Source: Planctomycetota bacterium
GTDB taxonomy: Bacteria; Planctomycetota; Planctomycetia; Pirellulales; Pirellulaceae
Assembly: GCA_026692865.1 (NCBI GenBank)
Contig: JAPLNI010000029.1
Location: 1 to 64,000, forward strand
Length of the DNA: 64,000 bases
Direction of reading: 5' to 3'
This document shows positions 16,592 through 25,126 of this stretch, one piece after another (the stretch's first letter is position 1; each line of letters begins with the position of its first letter). The notes beneath the pieces are model-generated. The model saw only the letters and a program-made list of their open reading frames with translations. It had not been told where the DNA came from and searched no databases. The position numbers and the translations under genes are program-made.

Positions 16592-17644
16592 TTACAGTTT
16601 CTCACGGATCTGACGAGCCGAGGTCGCGGGATCGGCTGCTTTCCAAATGGCACCGCTGACCGCGACGCGTCGAATCCCAGCTTTCGCGACGACTTCGACG
16701 TTCGCCAGATTGATGCCTCCGATCGCAAACGCAGGGATTTTGATCTGCTGCGACACCGATGTCAGCCACTCGGTTCCTTTGTACTGGTCGAAGCTTTTGG
16801 TGGTGGAAGGAAAGGTCGGGCCGCAGCCGATGTAGTCAGCCCCCGCTGCTTCTGCTTGGATCGCTTGTTCCAGAGAGTGAGTCGACACGCCGATCCACAT
16901 CGATTGTGGCGCGATGCGACGAGCCTGTGTGATCGGCATGTCCTCTTGCCCCACGTGAACTCCGGCGGCTCCGATTGCCATCGCGATGTCCAGCCGATCA
17001 TTGATCAGTATCTGTGTCTTGCCAGGATCAATCGCAGCCAGTGCGGCTTGACCGTACTCAATCACTTGTCGAGTATCACAATGCTTGTCGCGGATCTGAA
17101 TCCAATCAACACCTGCTGACGAAACCGCAATCAGATTCTTAACAAACGATTCGAGAGGCAACTGGCAGTCGACTAAAAGATAAAGCTGAGCCTGCGAGCA
17201 AGCACGGCGTTTCGATTTCGTTAGCGACTCATCATGGGCAAGCATTTTCAAATCGATCGTCGCGAGCAAGTCATACGATTGATAGCGAAGCGATTCGAGT
17301 GCTTTGGCGAAATCAGGATCGACTACCTTACCATACTCCTCCAGGCAACGAAGCGATTGCTGGACTCGCTGCGAGGCGGCCACTACGACCGCTGCGATCG
17401 TTGGGCGATCAAATTCGGATGCAGTCGTTTGGGCGGTACCGACGTCACCTTGGGTGTCCCGCGATTGAAGTAGCATGCCTCGATCGATTCGTTTGCTTGC
17501 CTCTGCTAGCGAATGGCGAAACGTTTTCAGCCTCCCCGAAAGTTCTCCATCCTCCAAAATAAACCTTGCAAACTCCTCGATCGTTCGCAGCCCTTCGGTG
17601 GCTCGATTCAAATTAGCATCAAGGATTCGATAAATGGATGTCAT
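16592..17644 (-). CDS. thiE: thiamine phosphate synthase with N-terminal ThiD2-like domain
   Basis: This 350-residue fusion has an N-terminal helical domain (YRILDANLNRATEGLRTIEEFARF, about residues 5-130) and a C-terminal ThiE TIM barrel (about 145-350). The barrel has the phosphate and pyrimidine sites QIRDK, ILINDRLDIA, GVHVGQEDM, YIGCGPTFPSTTK and AIGGI. ThiE joins HMP-PP and thiazole phosphate to make thiamine phosphate. The N-terminal domain resembles the ThiD2 family, described as HMP-phosphate kinases fused to ThiE; that assignment is from memory of the family. ATG 17644 is preferred to the in-frame start at 17674. Confidence 0.9.
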   Translation of the reverse strand: MTSIYRILDANLNRATEGLRTIEEFARFILEDGELSGRLKTFRHSLAEASKRIDRGMLLQSRDTQGDVGTAQTTASEFDRPTIAAVVVAASQRVQQSLRCLEEYGKVVDPDFAKALESLRYQSYDLLATIDLKMLAHDESLTKSKRRACSQAQLYLLVDCQLPLESFVKNLIAVSSAGVDWIQIRDKHCDTRQVIEYGQAALAAIDPGKTQILINDRLDIAMAIGAAGVHVGQEDMPITQARRIAPQSMWIGVSTHSLEQAIQAEAAGADYIGCGPTFPSTTKSFDQYKGTEWLTSVSQQIKIPAFAIGGINLANVEVVAKAGIRRVAVSGAIWKAADPATSARQIREKL

Positions 17645-17844
17645 GAACTTTTCTACTTCAAATTTTGCTAGCAATTGAAAACAGGATGAATTCTGGGAAT
17701 GATCGGAAAAATCCGCAAGTTCTACCTACCTTATCATCGATAGTACTTTCAGTCCCGCAGAACGCAATTGCTACTAGAGCGACCGCTACTAGTGCATCCG
17801 CCAAGCTCGACATGCCACCAATGGATGTGAAGGATTGAAACGCT

Positions 17845-18420
17845 ATGACTTGCTTCCTCAAAAAAACCCTGGCCTGCTTTATTCTATTGACCGGAACGCT
17901 AACGCAGACCGGTTGTATTGGACTAACGTCGGGAATTAACCTTGGGCCTTTTGCCATCCCGGTGCCTGTGAGCCCATTCTATCAAGATCAAGAAGAGCTC
18001 GAATTCCACATTCAGGAACGTTACGCTCGAGTGCCCATTATGGGACCTCTTGTTTCTGGTGGACCTGTCGTCGCACTCGATCCTCCAAGCGATGACGAAG
18101 TGATGCAAGCTCTTGAAAAGGCTCGTCCTGTTCGGGGCGGTGTTCCTTTGCTGAGCGAGAAGCAACGTAATCGAGTTCGCATCGTCAAAGAGAAGATCGC
18201 CGACTATATCGACCCACCAAGGTTCATTCCGCTAATCGGATTCGCACAGCTTCACCATGCTCACTACAAATGTACCGTGTACATGGAAGAAAGGCTGATC
18301 AACGGCTGGCCGGTTCCTTACACATTGGATGACAAGGAAGTTGTCGAAGTCCTTTACATCGACCATAACCACTTCCACATGTGCGGCGATCCTGACACCG
18401 GAGCTTCCAGCCCCTACTAG
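17845..18420 (+). CDS. hypothetical lipoprotein
   Basis: This 191-residue protein has a short basic n-region and a hydrophobic core ending in the lipobox LTQTGC, with Cys24 as the lipidated residue. The mature part has a PFAIPVPVSPFYQD loop, a Pro-rich patch, and a His-rich stretch (FAQLHHAHYKCTV; later HNHFHMCG) that could bind metal, which is inference. It looks like a planctomycete-specific conserved protein; no family name is recognised. The gene is divergent from thiE across a 200-base spacer and is followed by the SDR gene after about 70 bases. Confidence 0.75.
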   Translation: MTCFLKKTLACFILLTGTLTQTGCIGLTSGINLGPFAIPVPVSPFYQDQEELEFHIQERYARVPIMGPLVSGGPVVALDPPSDDEVMQALEKARPVRGGVPLLSEKQRNRVRIVKEKIADYIDPPRFIPLIGFAQLHHAHYKCTVYMEERLINGWPVPYTLDDKEVVEVLYIDHNHFHMCGDPDTGASSPY

Positions 18421-18491
18421 GTCTATCACCAGTCGTCACGCTATCGAGAAGACATTTGCTGTTCTTGATTTCCACTCATTGAGGCTACGCA

Positions 18492-19322
18492 ATGCGATTT
18501 GATAATCAAACTGCATTGATCACGGGCGGGACACAGGGCATCGGAGCATCGATAGCCATCGCACTTGCTCGCGCCGGTGCTTCAGTCGTGATTCATGGTT
18601 TGAAACGCGACGCCGCAGCCGAAGCAACTCTTGCCGCGTGTGACAAGCACTGCTCCGATAATTCGAGCCAGTGTCATCTGGTTCTTGGCGATCTCATGGG
18701 TGATCTCAACGAATCGATCGCACCTCTTTGCGACCGCATCATGAGTTTAGTCGACTCGGTTGATCTGCTGGTAAACAACGCCGGTGCATTCATCGACGAT
18801 CCGTTCTTGGATATGTCGATCGAAACGTTCGAGAAAACCTTTCGACTCAATGTCGCATCGGGGTACTTTATTACCCAGTTCTTTGCGAGACGATGGATCA
18901 ATTCCCAAACGCGTGGTCGCGTTTTATTCACCGGCAGCATTAACGGATTCTTAGCGGAGCCCAACCACACCGCTTACGATGCTTCCAAAGGAGCAGTCGC
19001 CAGTATGGTGCGATCGTTGTGTGTGGCTCTTGCTCCTTACGATATACGAGTCAACTCCATCGCCCCCGGTCTGGTGCGAACTCCTTTGACAAATCAAGTA
19101 CTGGATGTCGACCCTGCTGGGATCGCTTGGATGAAGCTTCATACGCCCAACAATCAAGTCCCAAGTGCTGACTCGTGTGCCGGAGCGGCTCTATTCTTGC
19201 TAAGCGATCTTGCCGAACATATTCATGGCCAAACTATTTTTGTCGACGGCGGAATGAGTGCTTGGCAGCAACCCGATCTTCCAACTGAACTACGATCTGC
19301 GATCATTCCACCTACGAACTAG
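18492..19322 (+). CDS. short-chain dehydrogenase/reductase (SDR)
   Basis: This 276-residue classical SDR has a complete set of motifs: TGGTQGIG cofactor loop at 11-18, NNAGA near 95, catalytic Ser in LFTGSINGF near 150, YDASK (Tyr near 162, Lys near 166), and the IAPGLVRTP loop. It should reduce or oxidise a carbonyl/hydroxyl with NAD(P)(H). The substrate cannot be told from sequence. The end (GQTIFVDGGMSAWQ) is the usual SDR C-terminus. Neighbours do not point to a pathway. Confidence 0.9.
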   Translation: MRFDNQTALITGGTQGIGASIAIALARAGASVVIHGLKRDAAAEATLAACDKHCSDNSSQCHLVLGDLMGDLNESIAPLCDRIMSLVDSVDLLVNNAGAFIDDPFLDMSIETFEKTFRLNVASGYFITQFFARRWINSQTRGRVLFTGSINGFLAEPNHTAYDASKGAVASMVRSLCVALAPYDIRVNSIAPGLVRTPLTNQVLDVDPAGIAWMKLHTPNNQVPSADSCAGAALFLLSDLAEHIHGQTIFVDGGMSAWQQPDLPTELRSAIIPPTN

Positions 19323-19420
19323 CAACTGTTCGCGGCGACGCAACGACATGGTTTTGCTACAACAGGTGATAGCTGAACAATAAGAATTTTTACATGCATT
19401 TATTGAATTAGCGAACCGCC

Positions 19421-20380
19421 TTGAATATCAAACGAATTAAGAACGCCGCCGGTCGTCAGTCCCCCAACGGGTACACCGGCTCCCCAGATGATTCGCATGA
19501 AACGCGTGTAGTTGTTGGATGGTCTGGTCGTGCGCGTTTGATTGCAACTCTTTTAATCAGCTTGCATCTATTGGCGGTAGTTGCTGAGCCGCTACGATTT
19601 TTTTCACGCTCTCCCGAAAATTTTGCTGCAGCCGATACGGCTTTTTTGCGACGCACGCTCGGGCCTTATGTGGACGCGATGTACTTAAGTCACGGCTACT
19701 TTTTTTTCGCGCCTAACCCCGGACCAGCCCATTTGGTTGAGTGCCAAGTCACCCCCGATCGTGAACTTGCAAGCGGAAGCAACCCGGAAGCAGACAAAAG
19801 CAAATGGAAGATTTATCCCGACCGTAAAGATCAATGGCCGCGACTGTTATACCATCGCCACTTTATGCTATCCGAGTTCTATAACACACTCTTCGCGCCA
19901 ACCGAGCTAGAAAACGTCACTGAAAGCGACCAGAGAATAGCCCAAAGAATAACAGACCAATGGCGTGAGGACCGGCGAATCTACGAATCACTTCAAGACT
20001 GTGTAAAACAGAACTTGATTAGCAAATATCCTGAACACAGCGTTGCACTGAAACGCATTCAGCATGAGCTCCCCAATCCAAGGACTATTTTCGTCGATCG
20101 ATGGAAGCTAACGGATCCACGGCTCTACAATGAATTGCTCGAAGGCCCCGTAAAGGAGCCTTCAAACGGACAATCACCCAAACAAATGCCCTCAGAAACG
20201 AAGTTTCCTGCCGCATTCGACACGCCCGCCAACGTCGAGCAAATCGTCCCGCAAAAACAATTTGACGGTGATGCGAAAATACTTGACGAGAACAAAGAGC
20301 AGATTAAAGAGCCTCGTGTTGTTCCAAGTGAGATTGTTCCAAGTGAGATTGTTCCTAGTGGGAATCGAGGAGCCCGATGA
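19421..20380 (+). CDS. membrane-anchored protein preceding the HTTM gene
   Basis: This 319-residue protein has a single hydrophobic segment near residues 39-57 after a basic N-terminus, then a conserved-looking block (LGPYVDAMYLSHGYFFFAPNP, about 85-105). A long hydrophilic region follows. The apparent start is TTG at 19421; no in-frame ATG lies nearby. The C-terminus has three tandem VPSEI-type pentapeptides. The stop overlaps the ATG of the HTTM gene by 4 bases, so the two proteins are translationally coupled and likely work together. No named family is assigned. Confidence 0.75.
   Translation: MNIKRIKNAAGRQSPNGYTGSPDDSHETRVVVGWSGRARLIATLLISLHLLAVVAEPLRFFSRSPENFAAADTAFLRRTLGPYVDAMYLSHGYFFFAPNPGPAHLVECQVTPDRELASGSNPEADKSKWKIYPDRKDQWPRLLYHRHFMLSEFYNTLFAPTELENVTESDQRIAQRITDQWREDRRIYESLQDCVKQNLISKYPEHSVALKRIQHELPNPRTIFVDRWKLTDPRLYNELLEGPVKEPSNGQSPKQMPSETKFPAAFDTPANVEQIVPQKQFDGDAKILDENKEQIKEPRVVPSEIVPSEIVPSGNRGAR
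20321..20365 (+). repeat. three tandem 15-base repeats in coding sequence
   Basis: Two exact units of GTTCCAAGTGAGATT are followed by a third diverged unit. They encode repeated VPSEI at the very C-terminus of the protein before the HTTM gene. Replication slippage is the likely origin, so copy number may vary between strains. Confidence 0.85.
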
Positions 20381-21321
20381 TTGGCAAGGAATTCTCGAAG
20401 TGTTGGAACAGCTTTTGGTTTGAACCAAGTGCGGCTACGACGTTGGCCATGATCCGTATCGCAACCGGAGCCATGCTTGCTTACATCCATATTGTTTGGT
20501 GTTTGCGTCTAGATGACTTTCTTGGACCGAATGCCTTTACGACCGGGGAGTTTGCTCAAAGCCTTCATCGTGGAGACTTTGCGTGGAGTTATTTATGGTA
20601 CATCGATTCGGTACCATTGTTATGGGCGCACCAATTAGTAGCCATCGCTCTTTCTATACTTATGGCCATCGGTTTGTTTACACGATTTGTGATTCCAATT
20701 ATCTGGTTTATGACGTTGATGGTGTGTCATCGAATGACGGGATTGCTTTTCGGCTTGGATCAGATTGTCATGATGGTCACGATGTACTTGATGGTTGCGA
20801 GGTCTGGCGATGAAATCAGCATGGATCGGTATCTCGATTTAGGGAAGGCACAAGCCTCGCCTGGACTTAACGCCAATATTCAGACTTCAAACTGGTCTAC
20901 CTACAACACGATCGCGGCTCGGTTAATGCAGATCCATTTATGTGTTATTTATCTGTTTGGTGGGCTTGGGAAAATGCGGGGCGAGACTTGGTGGGATGGG
21001 TCAGCAATTTGGTTGTCTGCTGTTTCTTACGAATATCAATCGCTAGATTTGACGTGGATCGGGAACTATCCCGTGCTGATGGCACTTGCGGCTCACGTGA
21101 CTCTTTTTTGGGAAACGTTTTATGTGTGCTTGGTTTGGCCGAAGATGACGCGTCCTTGGGTGCTGGCTACTGCCTTTGGTGTTCACGCCGGAATTGGTGT
21201 TTTTCTGGGAATGATCACATTCGGGTGGATGATGATCGTTGCAAACGCGGTGTTTATAGAACCGACAACAATGAAACGCTGGCTAGATTTTTTGAATGTC
21301 AAAGCTACGACCAGCCGTTGA
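20377..21321 (+). CDS. HTTM domain membrane protein (gamma-carboxylase-like)
   Basis: This 314-residue polytopic protein with about six to eight hydrophobic helices belongs to the HTTM superfamily, related to the membrane part of vitamin K-dependent gamma-glutamyl carboxylase. Typical segments include ATTLAMIRIATGAMLAYIHI near the start, RLMQIHLCVIYLFGGLGKM and the WWDGSAIWLS block near 195-225. Carboxylation by such bacterial proteins has not been generally shown, so no reaction is assigned. It is coupled by a 4-base overlap to the preceding gene. Confidence 0.85.
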   Translation: MIGKEFSKCWNSFWFEPSAATTLAMIRIATGAMLAYIHIVWCLRLDDFLGPNAFTTGEFAQSLHRGDFAWSYLWYIDSVPLLWAHQLVAIALSILMAIGLFTRFVIPIIWFMTLMVCHRMTGLLFGLDQIVMMVTMYLMVARSGDEISMDRYLDLGKAQASPGLNANIQTSNWSTYNTIAARLMQIHLCVIYLFGGLGKMRGETWWDGSAIWLSAVSYEYQSLDLTWIGNYPVLMALAAHVTLFWETFYVCLVWPKMTRPWVLATAFGVHAGIGVFLGMITFGWMMIVANAVFIEPTTMKRWLDFLNVKATTSR

Positions 21322-21395
21322 ACGTTGTAAGATTCGGGATACCTTTAACGCCATTAGCTTAGGATGGCTTTCGCTAAGATTATCTATACGGCGAC

Positions 21396-22076
21396 TCAAA
21401 GAACTGCGCAGCGAACCCTGCGGCATAACGATCCAACGGATCTTGCGGCGCGAATCCAACGCGAGATTTTATTTGATTTGGTGTTCTCAGCAAGTTTCGG
21501 TTCGTTCAGCAACCGCACAATCTCGCGTGCATCTTCGAGAGGCGAACTCTCTTGATCAAGTCCTTGCCATTCAAATGGCATGGCCCTGAATGCGGACTCG
21601 CTTGATTCAAATTTATCATTCGATGCACAATCGGAATTGGGCGAGAACTGCGAAGACGATTGAAAATCGCAAGCTTGATCAGAAGTGGACGCATGCGAAA
21701 GCAATTTCGGTTCGGACTGCGTATCTAAAGTTGGCAGCTTGTCTGTAAGCAATGGCAATCGATCACTTGATTCAATATCGCGTGGTAATTCGTCCAGTTC
21801 GCGATAGACGATACAACTCAGTTGCACTCGATCGTAAAGTTGGCTTCGGAACCTTGGGTCTAATAGCCGGTAACCTGCCAAGGCTACTTTGGTCCGACGG
21901 TCCAACCCCTCATGCGTTCCTCTTGGCTTTACTTTCTTACGCAAGTCATTTGATGAAGCGGTCACCGAGTTTCGAATTTTGACAATGTCCGATTCGCCCC
22001 ACGCCAAGCCCAGAAGTCGGTAGTCGCCGACTCGGGTAGATTGCTGATGAAATGGGTTGGGAGTTCTGCGTTTCAC
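21396..22076 (-). CDS. hypothetical protein with degenerate J-domain-like start
   Basis: This 226-residue protein appears to start at GTG 22076. Residues 14-90 follow the spacing of a J-domain: DYRLLGLAWGE, a basic helix, then a helix leading to LLDPRFRSQLYDR. The HPD motif needed to stimulate Hsp70 is absent, so it is at most J-like. The middle is Ser/Glu/Asp rich and probably disordered. The tail is basic (KISRWIRAARSVG). It is convergent with the HTTM gene. The reading frame is credible but the function is unknown. Confidence 0.6.
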   Translation of the reverse strand: MKRRTPNPFHQQSTRVGDYRLLGLAWGESDIVKIRNSVTASSNDLRKKVKPRGTHEGLDRRTKVALAGYRLLDPRFRSQLYDRVQLSCIVYRELDELPRDIESSDRLPLLTDKLPTLDTQSEPKLLSHASTSDQACDFQSSSQFSPNSDCASNDKFESSESAFRAMPFEWQGLDQESSPLEDAREIVRLLNEPKLAENTKSNKISRWIRAARSVGSLCRRVRCAVL

Positions 22077-22668
22077 GATGCTTCGATTTTGAAAGACTTC
22101 GATTTCGGAAGTCGGGATAATTAAGTTGTCGGGATAATTAAGTTGGCAAGGAGTTTGATGTACCCAGATAGATATGCTTCAATAACCGTAGTCGAGTAAT
22201 AAACCCCAACGCTAGTGGGGCGTTTCGCAATTGTTTTGCCACAATAAATAGACGGCATTTATTTCGCAAAAGTTCATTGTTTTTCTTGGGCGCCAGAGGT
22301 GGCTCTGAGTCGCACTAGCGCCGGATTCGCATCCCCAAGAATGAATCGCACGCCCATTTTGCGCCTCGCGTTTGCTTGTGAAACATCCCGAGAATCTTCG
22401 AAACATTTTCATATGAATAGGGAATATCCTGTTCGAAGTGAAAATTCTGCTTTGAGAGCATTGCACGGAAGGTGGTTTTTTGTACACTTATCGGCGTAAT
22501 GTTGGATTTATTTCTAGCGTGACTCTCGAACGACTCACAAGTAGACACGACTCTCCGAAACGAGAAATGACTGAATCTCGGAGAGATGATACTACGCGTT
22601 TAAACACAAAGCCCACAGGTTCGATTTAGAACGATTGCGTAGTCCTAGGATACGAAAGCGAGTGCGGT
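22077..22668. other. 592-base non-coding stretch upstream of recQ
   Basis: No convincing gene is seen here on either strand; short open frames overlap each other without conserved motifs or start signals. It contains a tandem 17-base duplication at 22111-22144. The region lies between divergent genes and should hold the promoters of the J-like protein gene and recQ. Confidence 0.4.
22111..22144. repeat. tandem 17-base duplication
   Basis: GTCGGGATAATTAAGTT occurs twice head to tail without a gap, just upstream of the J-like protein start. It may be a slippage product or a doubled binding site. Confidence 0.8.
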
Positions 22669-24972
22669 ATGTTGATGCAAGAAACCAAGAAACAACAAGA
22701 CACGATAAATCAACTTGGGAAGCCGACTCTTCAGACCGCAATGAAGCAGTATTGGGGGTACGACAGTTTTCGCCCACTGCAACGAGAATCGATGGAATGC
22801 GGAATGAGTCATCAAGACAGCCTTGTGATTCTTCCGACGGGTGGTGGCAAGTCGTTGTGTTTCCAAGTCCCCGCAGTCTGTCATGACGGTCTGACGGTGG
22901 TCGTGTCTCCACTGATATCGTTAATGAAGGACCAAGTCGATACGCTTCGAGAGTGTGGTGTCGAAGCGGCACAGTTGAACAGTTCGATGTCAACAAGCGA
23001 GAAGCGTGAGATCGATATTGCGATTCGTGAGAATCGACTGAAGCTTTTATATGTCGCCCCCGAGCGACTCGCCACGGACGCGATGATCGCTTACTTGAAG
23101 CGTTGCAAAGTCTCCATGATCGCGATCGACGAGGCACACTGTATCAGTGCCTGGGGCCATGATTTTCGTCCCGAGTATCGTATGCTGGGAACGCTGAAGG
23201 AACATTTTCCTGGCATTGGTATTCATGCATATACTGCGACCGCTTCTGAAAAAGTTCGCGATGATATTGCGAGTCAACTACGGTTAGACAATGCTAAAGT
23301 TCTTGTCGGGAATTTTGATCGCCCCAATTTGACTTATCGAGTAGTTCCTTCCAAGAGTCGCTTTGAACAGGTTTGCAACTTGGTGTTAAGTCGTCCCGGT
23401 GAATCGGGCGTTGTTTACTGCATCTCGCGAAAGGAAGTGGATCGCGTTAATGTGGGGCTTCAAGGTTTAGGCGTTCGAGTGCTCCCCTATCACGCTGGGC
23501 TCGACGACATGGAGCGAAAGACTAATCAAGAAGCGTTCCTGCAAGATCGATGTGATGTCATTGTGGCAACGGTCGCCTTTGGTATGGGTATTGATAAGCC
23601 GGATGTACGCTACGTTATTCATGTAGGCGTTCCCAAGTCGCTTGAGCATTATCAACAGGAAAGCGGTCGCGCGGGGCGCGATGGATTGGAGGCGGATTGC
23701 ACGCTGCTGTATAGTCCGGGTGATATTATCACTTGGAGCAAAATGCTTACCGGTAATGGCTCCTCACTGGAAACGCAAGAAAGCCAGTTGCGATCGCTCG
23801 ACACAATTCGCGACTACTGCACGACTCCTACTTGCAGGCACCAATTATTGGTGCGTTACTTTGGTCAAGATCTTTCGAGCGATAATTGCGGTGCGTGCGA
23901 TGTATGCTTGAATGAAGTCGACGTGATGGAAGATTCGCTGCGGATCTCGCAGATGATCGTCTCGTGTGTCGTGCGATTGAATCAACGTTACGGTGTCGAC
24001 TATACAGCCAAAGTATTAACAGCATCCAGTGAACCTAGGATTACTCAACTGGGGCACGATAAATTGAGCACGCATGGATTGCTTAGTGAGTATCCAATCG
24101 CTGCGGTTAAAAGCTGGATGGACCAAGTTATCGCACAAGGCTTCTTGGCTCGAACCACTGAACAGTACTCGACAATAACGGTTACCACGTCAGGTAAGCG
24201 GCTACTCAAAGGAGATGCAACGGTTCGTCTTTCGCGACCGGTTGAATCGACAGCCAGCAAACGTACTAAGCCCAACGATTCCTGGGAAGGGATCGATAGG
24301 GGCGTTTTTGAGATGCTCCGAAACCTTCGAAGCCGATTGTCAACCGAGCGAAACGTGCCGGCGTTCGTAATCTTCGGTGACACGACTCTCCGCGAAATTG
24401 CACGAGTACGTCCGGGTACGCTTCAAGCTTTTTCGCAGCTCCCAGGAGTGGGGCAACGAAAGCTTCTCGATCTTGGACAAGCATTCATCGATGCAACAGT
24501 CGAGTATTGCAAGTCGCAAAAAATCGCAACCGATGTAATCGCTGCGCCTGTCAGAAATCAAGGAGCGCAGCCGGTTGCAAGCACATCTTCCGGCAGCAAG
24601 CAAGCAAATCTTACACCTTCATCGATCGCCACATTCTCGCTCTGGAAATCTGGCATGTCCATCGAGGCCGTATGTGAAAAGACATCGCGGGCTCGATCGA
24701 CAGTTTGCGGCTACCTAGGCGATTACATTCAAACTCACGGTATCACTGACCCATCTCCTTGGGTATCTGCAGCCGAAATTGCCGAAGTCGAGTTGGCGAT
24801 CGCTGCGACGCGGATCAATGATCGAATGCGCCCCCTATTCGACTATACCGAGGGAAAGATCTCCTTCGATTCAATTCGATTTGTATTGGGTTGCTACAAC
24901 AACCGAATGCGCGAACAAGATGCGGGGAAGGGCAATCTTGCTGTTACAAATGATCAAGGAAATTCAATGTGA
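22669..24972 (+). CDS. recQ: ATP-dependent DNA helicase RecQ
   Basis: This 767-residue RecQ unwinds DNA 3'-5' during recombination and repair. Motif 0 is FRPLQRES near 33-40, Walker A is LPTGGGKSL near 55-63, and the DEAH box with the aromatic loop is IDEAHCISAWGHDFR near 151-165. HelC has HVGVPKSLEHYQQESGRAGRD. The zinc-binding module has four Cys (CTTPTC then CGACDVC, near 385-416). An RQC winged helix, an HRDC domain (FGDTTLREIARVRPGT, about 560-620) and a C-terminal helix-turn-helix (about 650-740) follow. It is full length and appears monocistronic. Confidence 0.95.
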   Translation: MLMQETKKQQDTINQLGKPTLQTAMKQYWGYDSFRPLQRESMECGMSHQDSLVILPTGGGKSLCFQVPAVCHDGLTVVVSPLISLMKDQVDTLRECGVEAAQLNSSMSTSEKREIDIAIRENRLKLLYVAPERLATDAMIAYLKRCKVSMIAIDEAHCISAWGHDFRPEYRMLGTLKEHFPGIGIHAYTATASEKVRDDIASQLRLDNAKVLVGNFDRPNLTYRVVPSKSRFEQVCNLVLSRPGESGVVYCISRKEVDRVNVGLQGLGVRVLPYHAGLDDMERKTNQEAFLQDRCDVIVATVAFGMGIDKPDVRYVIHVGVPKSLEHYQQESGRAGRDGLEADCTLLYSPGDIITWSKMLTGNGSSLETQESQLRSLDTIRDYCTTPTCRHQLLVRYFGQDLSSDNCGACDVCLNEVDVMEDSLRISQMIVSCVVRLNQRYGVDYTAKVLTASSEPRITQLGHDKLSTHGLLSEYPIAAVKSWMDQVIAQGFLARTTEQYSTITVTTSGKRLLKGDATVRLSRPVESTASKRTKPNDSWEGIDRGVFEMLRNLRSRLSTERNVPAFVIFGDTTLREIARVRPGTLQAFSQLPGVGQRKLLDLGQAFIDATVEYCKSQKIATDVIAAPVRNQGAQPVASTSSGSKQANLTPSSIATFSLWKSGMSIEAVCEKTSRARSTVCGYLGDYIQTHGITDPSPWVSAAEIAEVELAIAATRINDRMRPLFDYTEGKISFDSIRFVLGCYNNRMREQDAGKGNLAVTNDQGNSM

Positions 24973-25064
24973 GCATCATTGAGTACAAGATTGATGGCCA
25001 CCTCAAGCAGAGCGTAACAAGTGTCTTGGATGCTCACGCGTCGACGCGCCCGTGGATAGGCGGC

Positions 25065-25092
25065 GTCGAAGAATTGATGTCGAAGAATTAAT
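25065..25092. repeat. tandem 14-base near-repeat
   Basis: GTCGAAGAATTGAT is followed at once by a copy with one change, in the convergent spacer after recQ. It is a minor slippage-type repeat. Confidence 0.7.
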
Positions 25093-25126
25093 CTGGCAAT
25101 GCAACACGCTATCGCTGTATCGAGTT

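Noticed and set aside
22212-22499. Small overlapping frames in the spacer before recQ
   Set aside because: Frames on both strands overlap without start signals or motifs; treated as non-coding.
22592-23137. 181-residue open frame antisense to the start of recQ
   Set aside because: It overlaps the conserved RecQ helicase motifs on the other strand and is Arg/Ser-rich noise.
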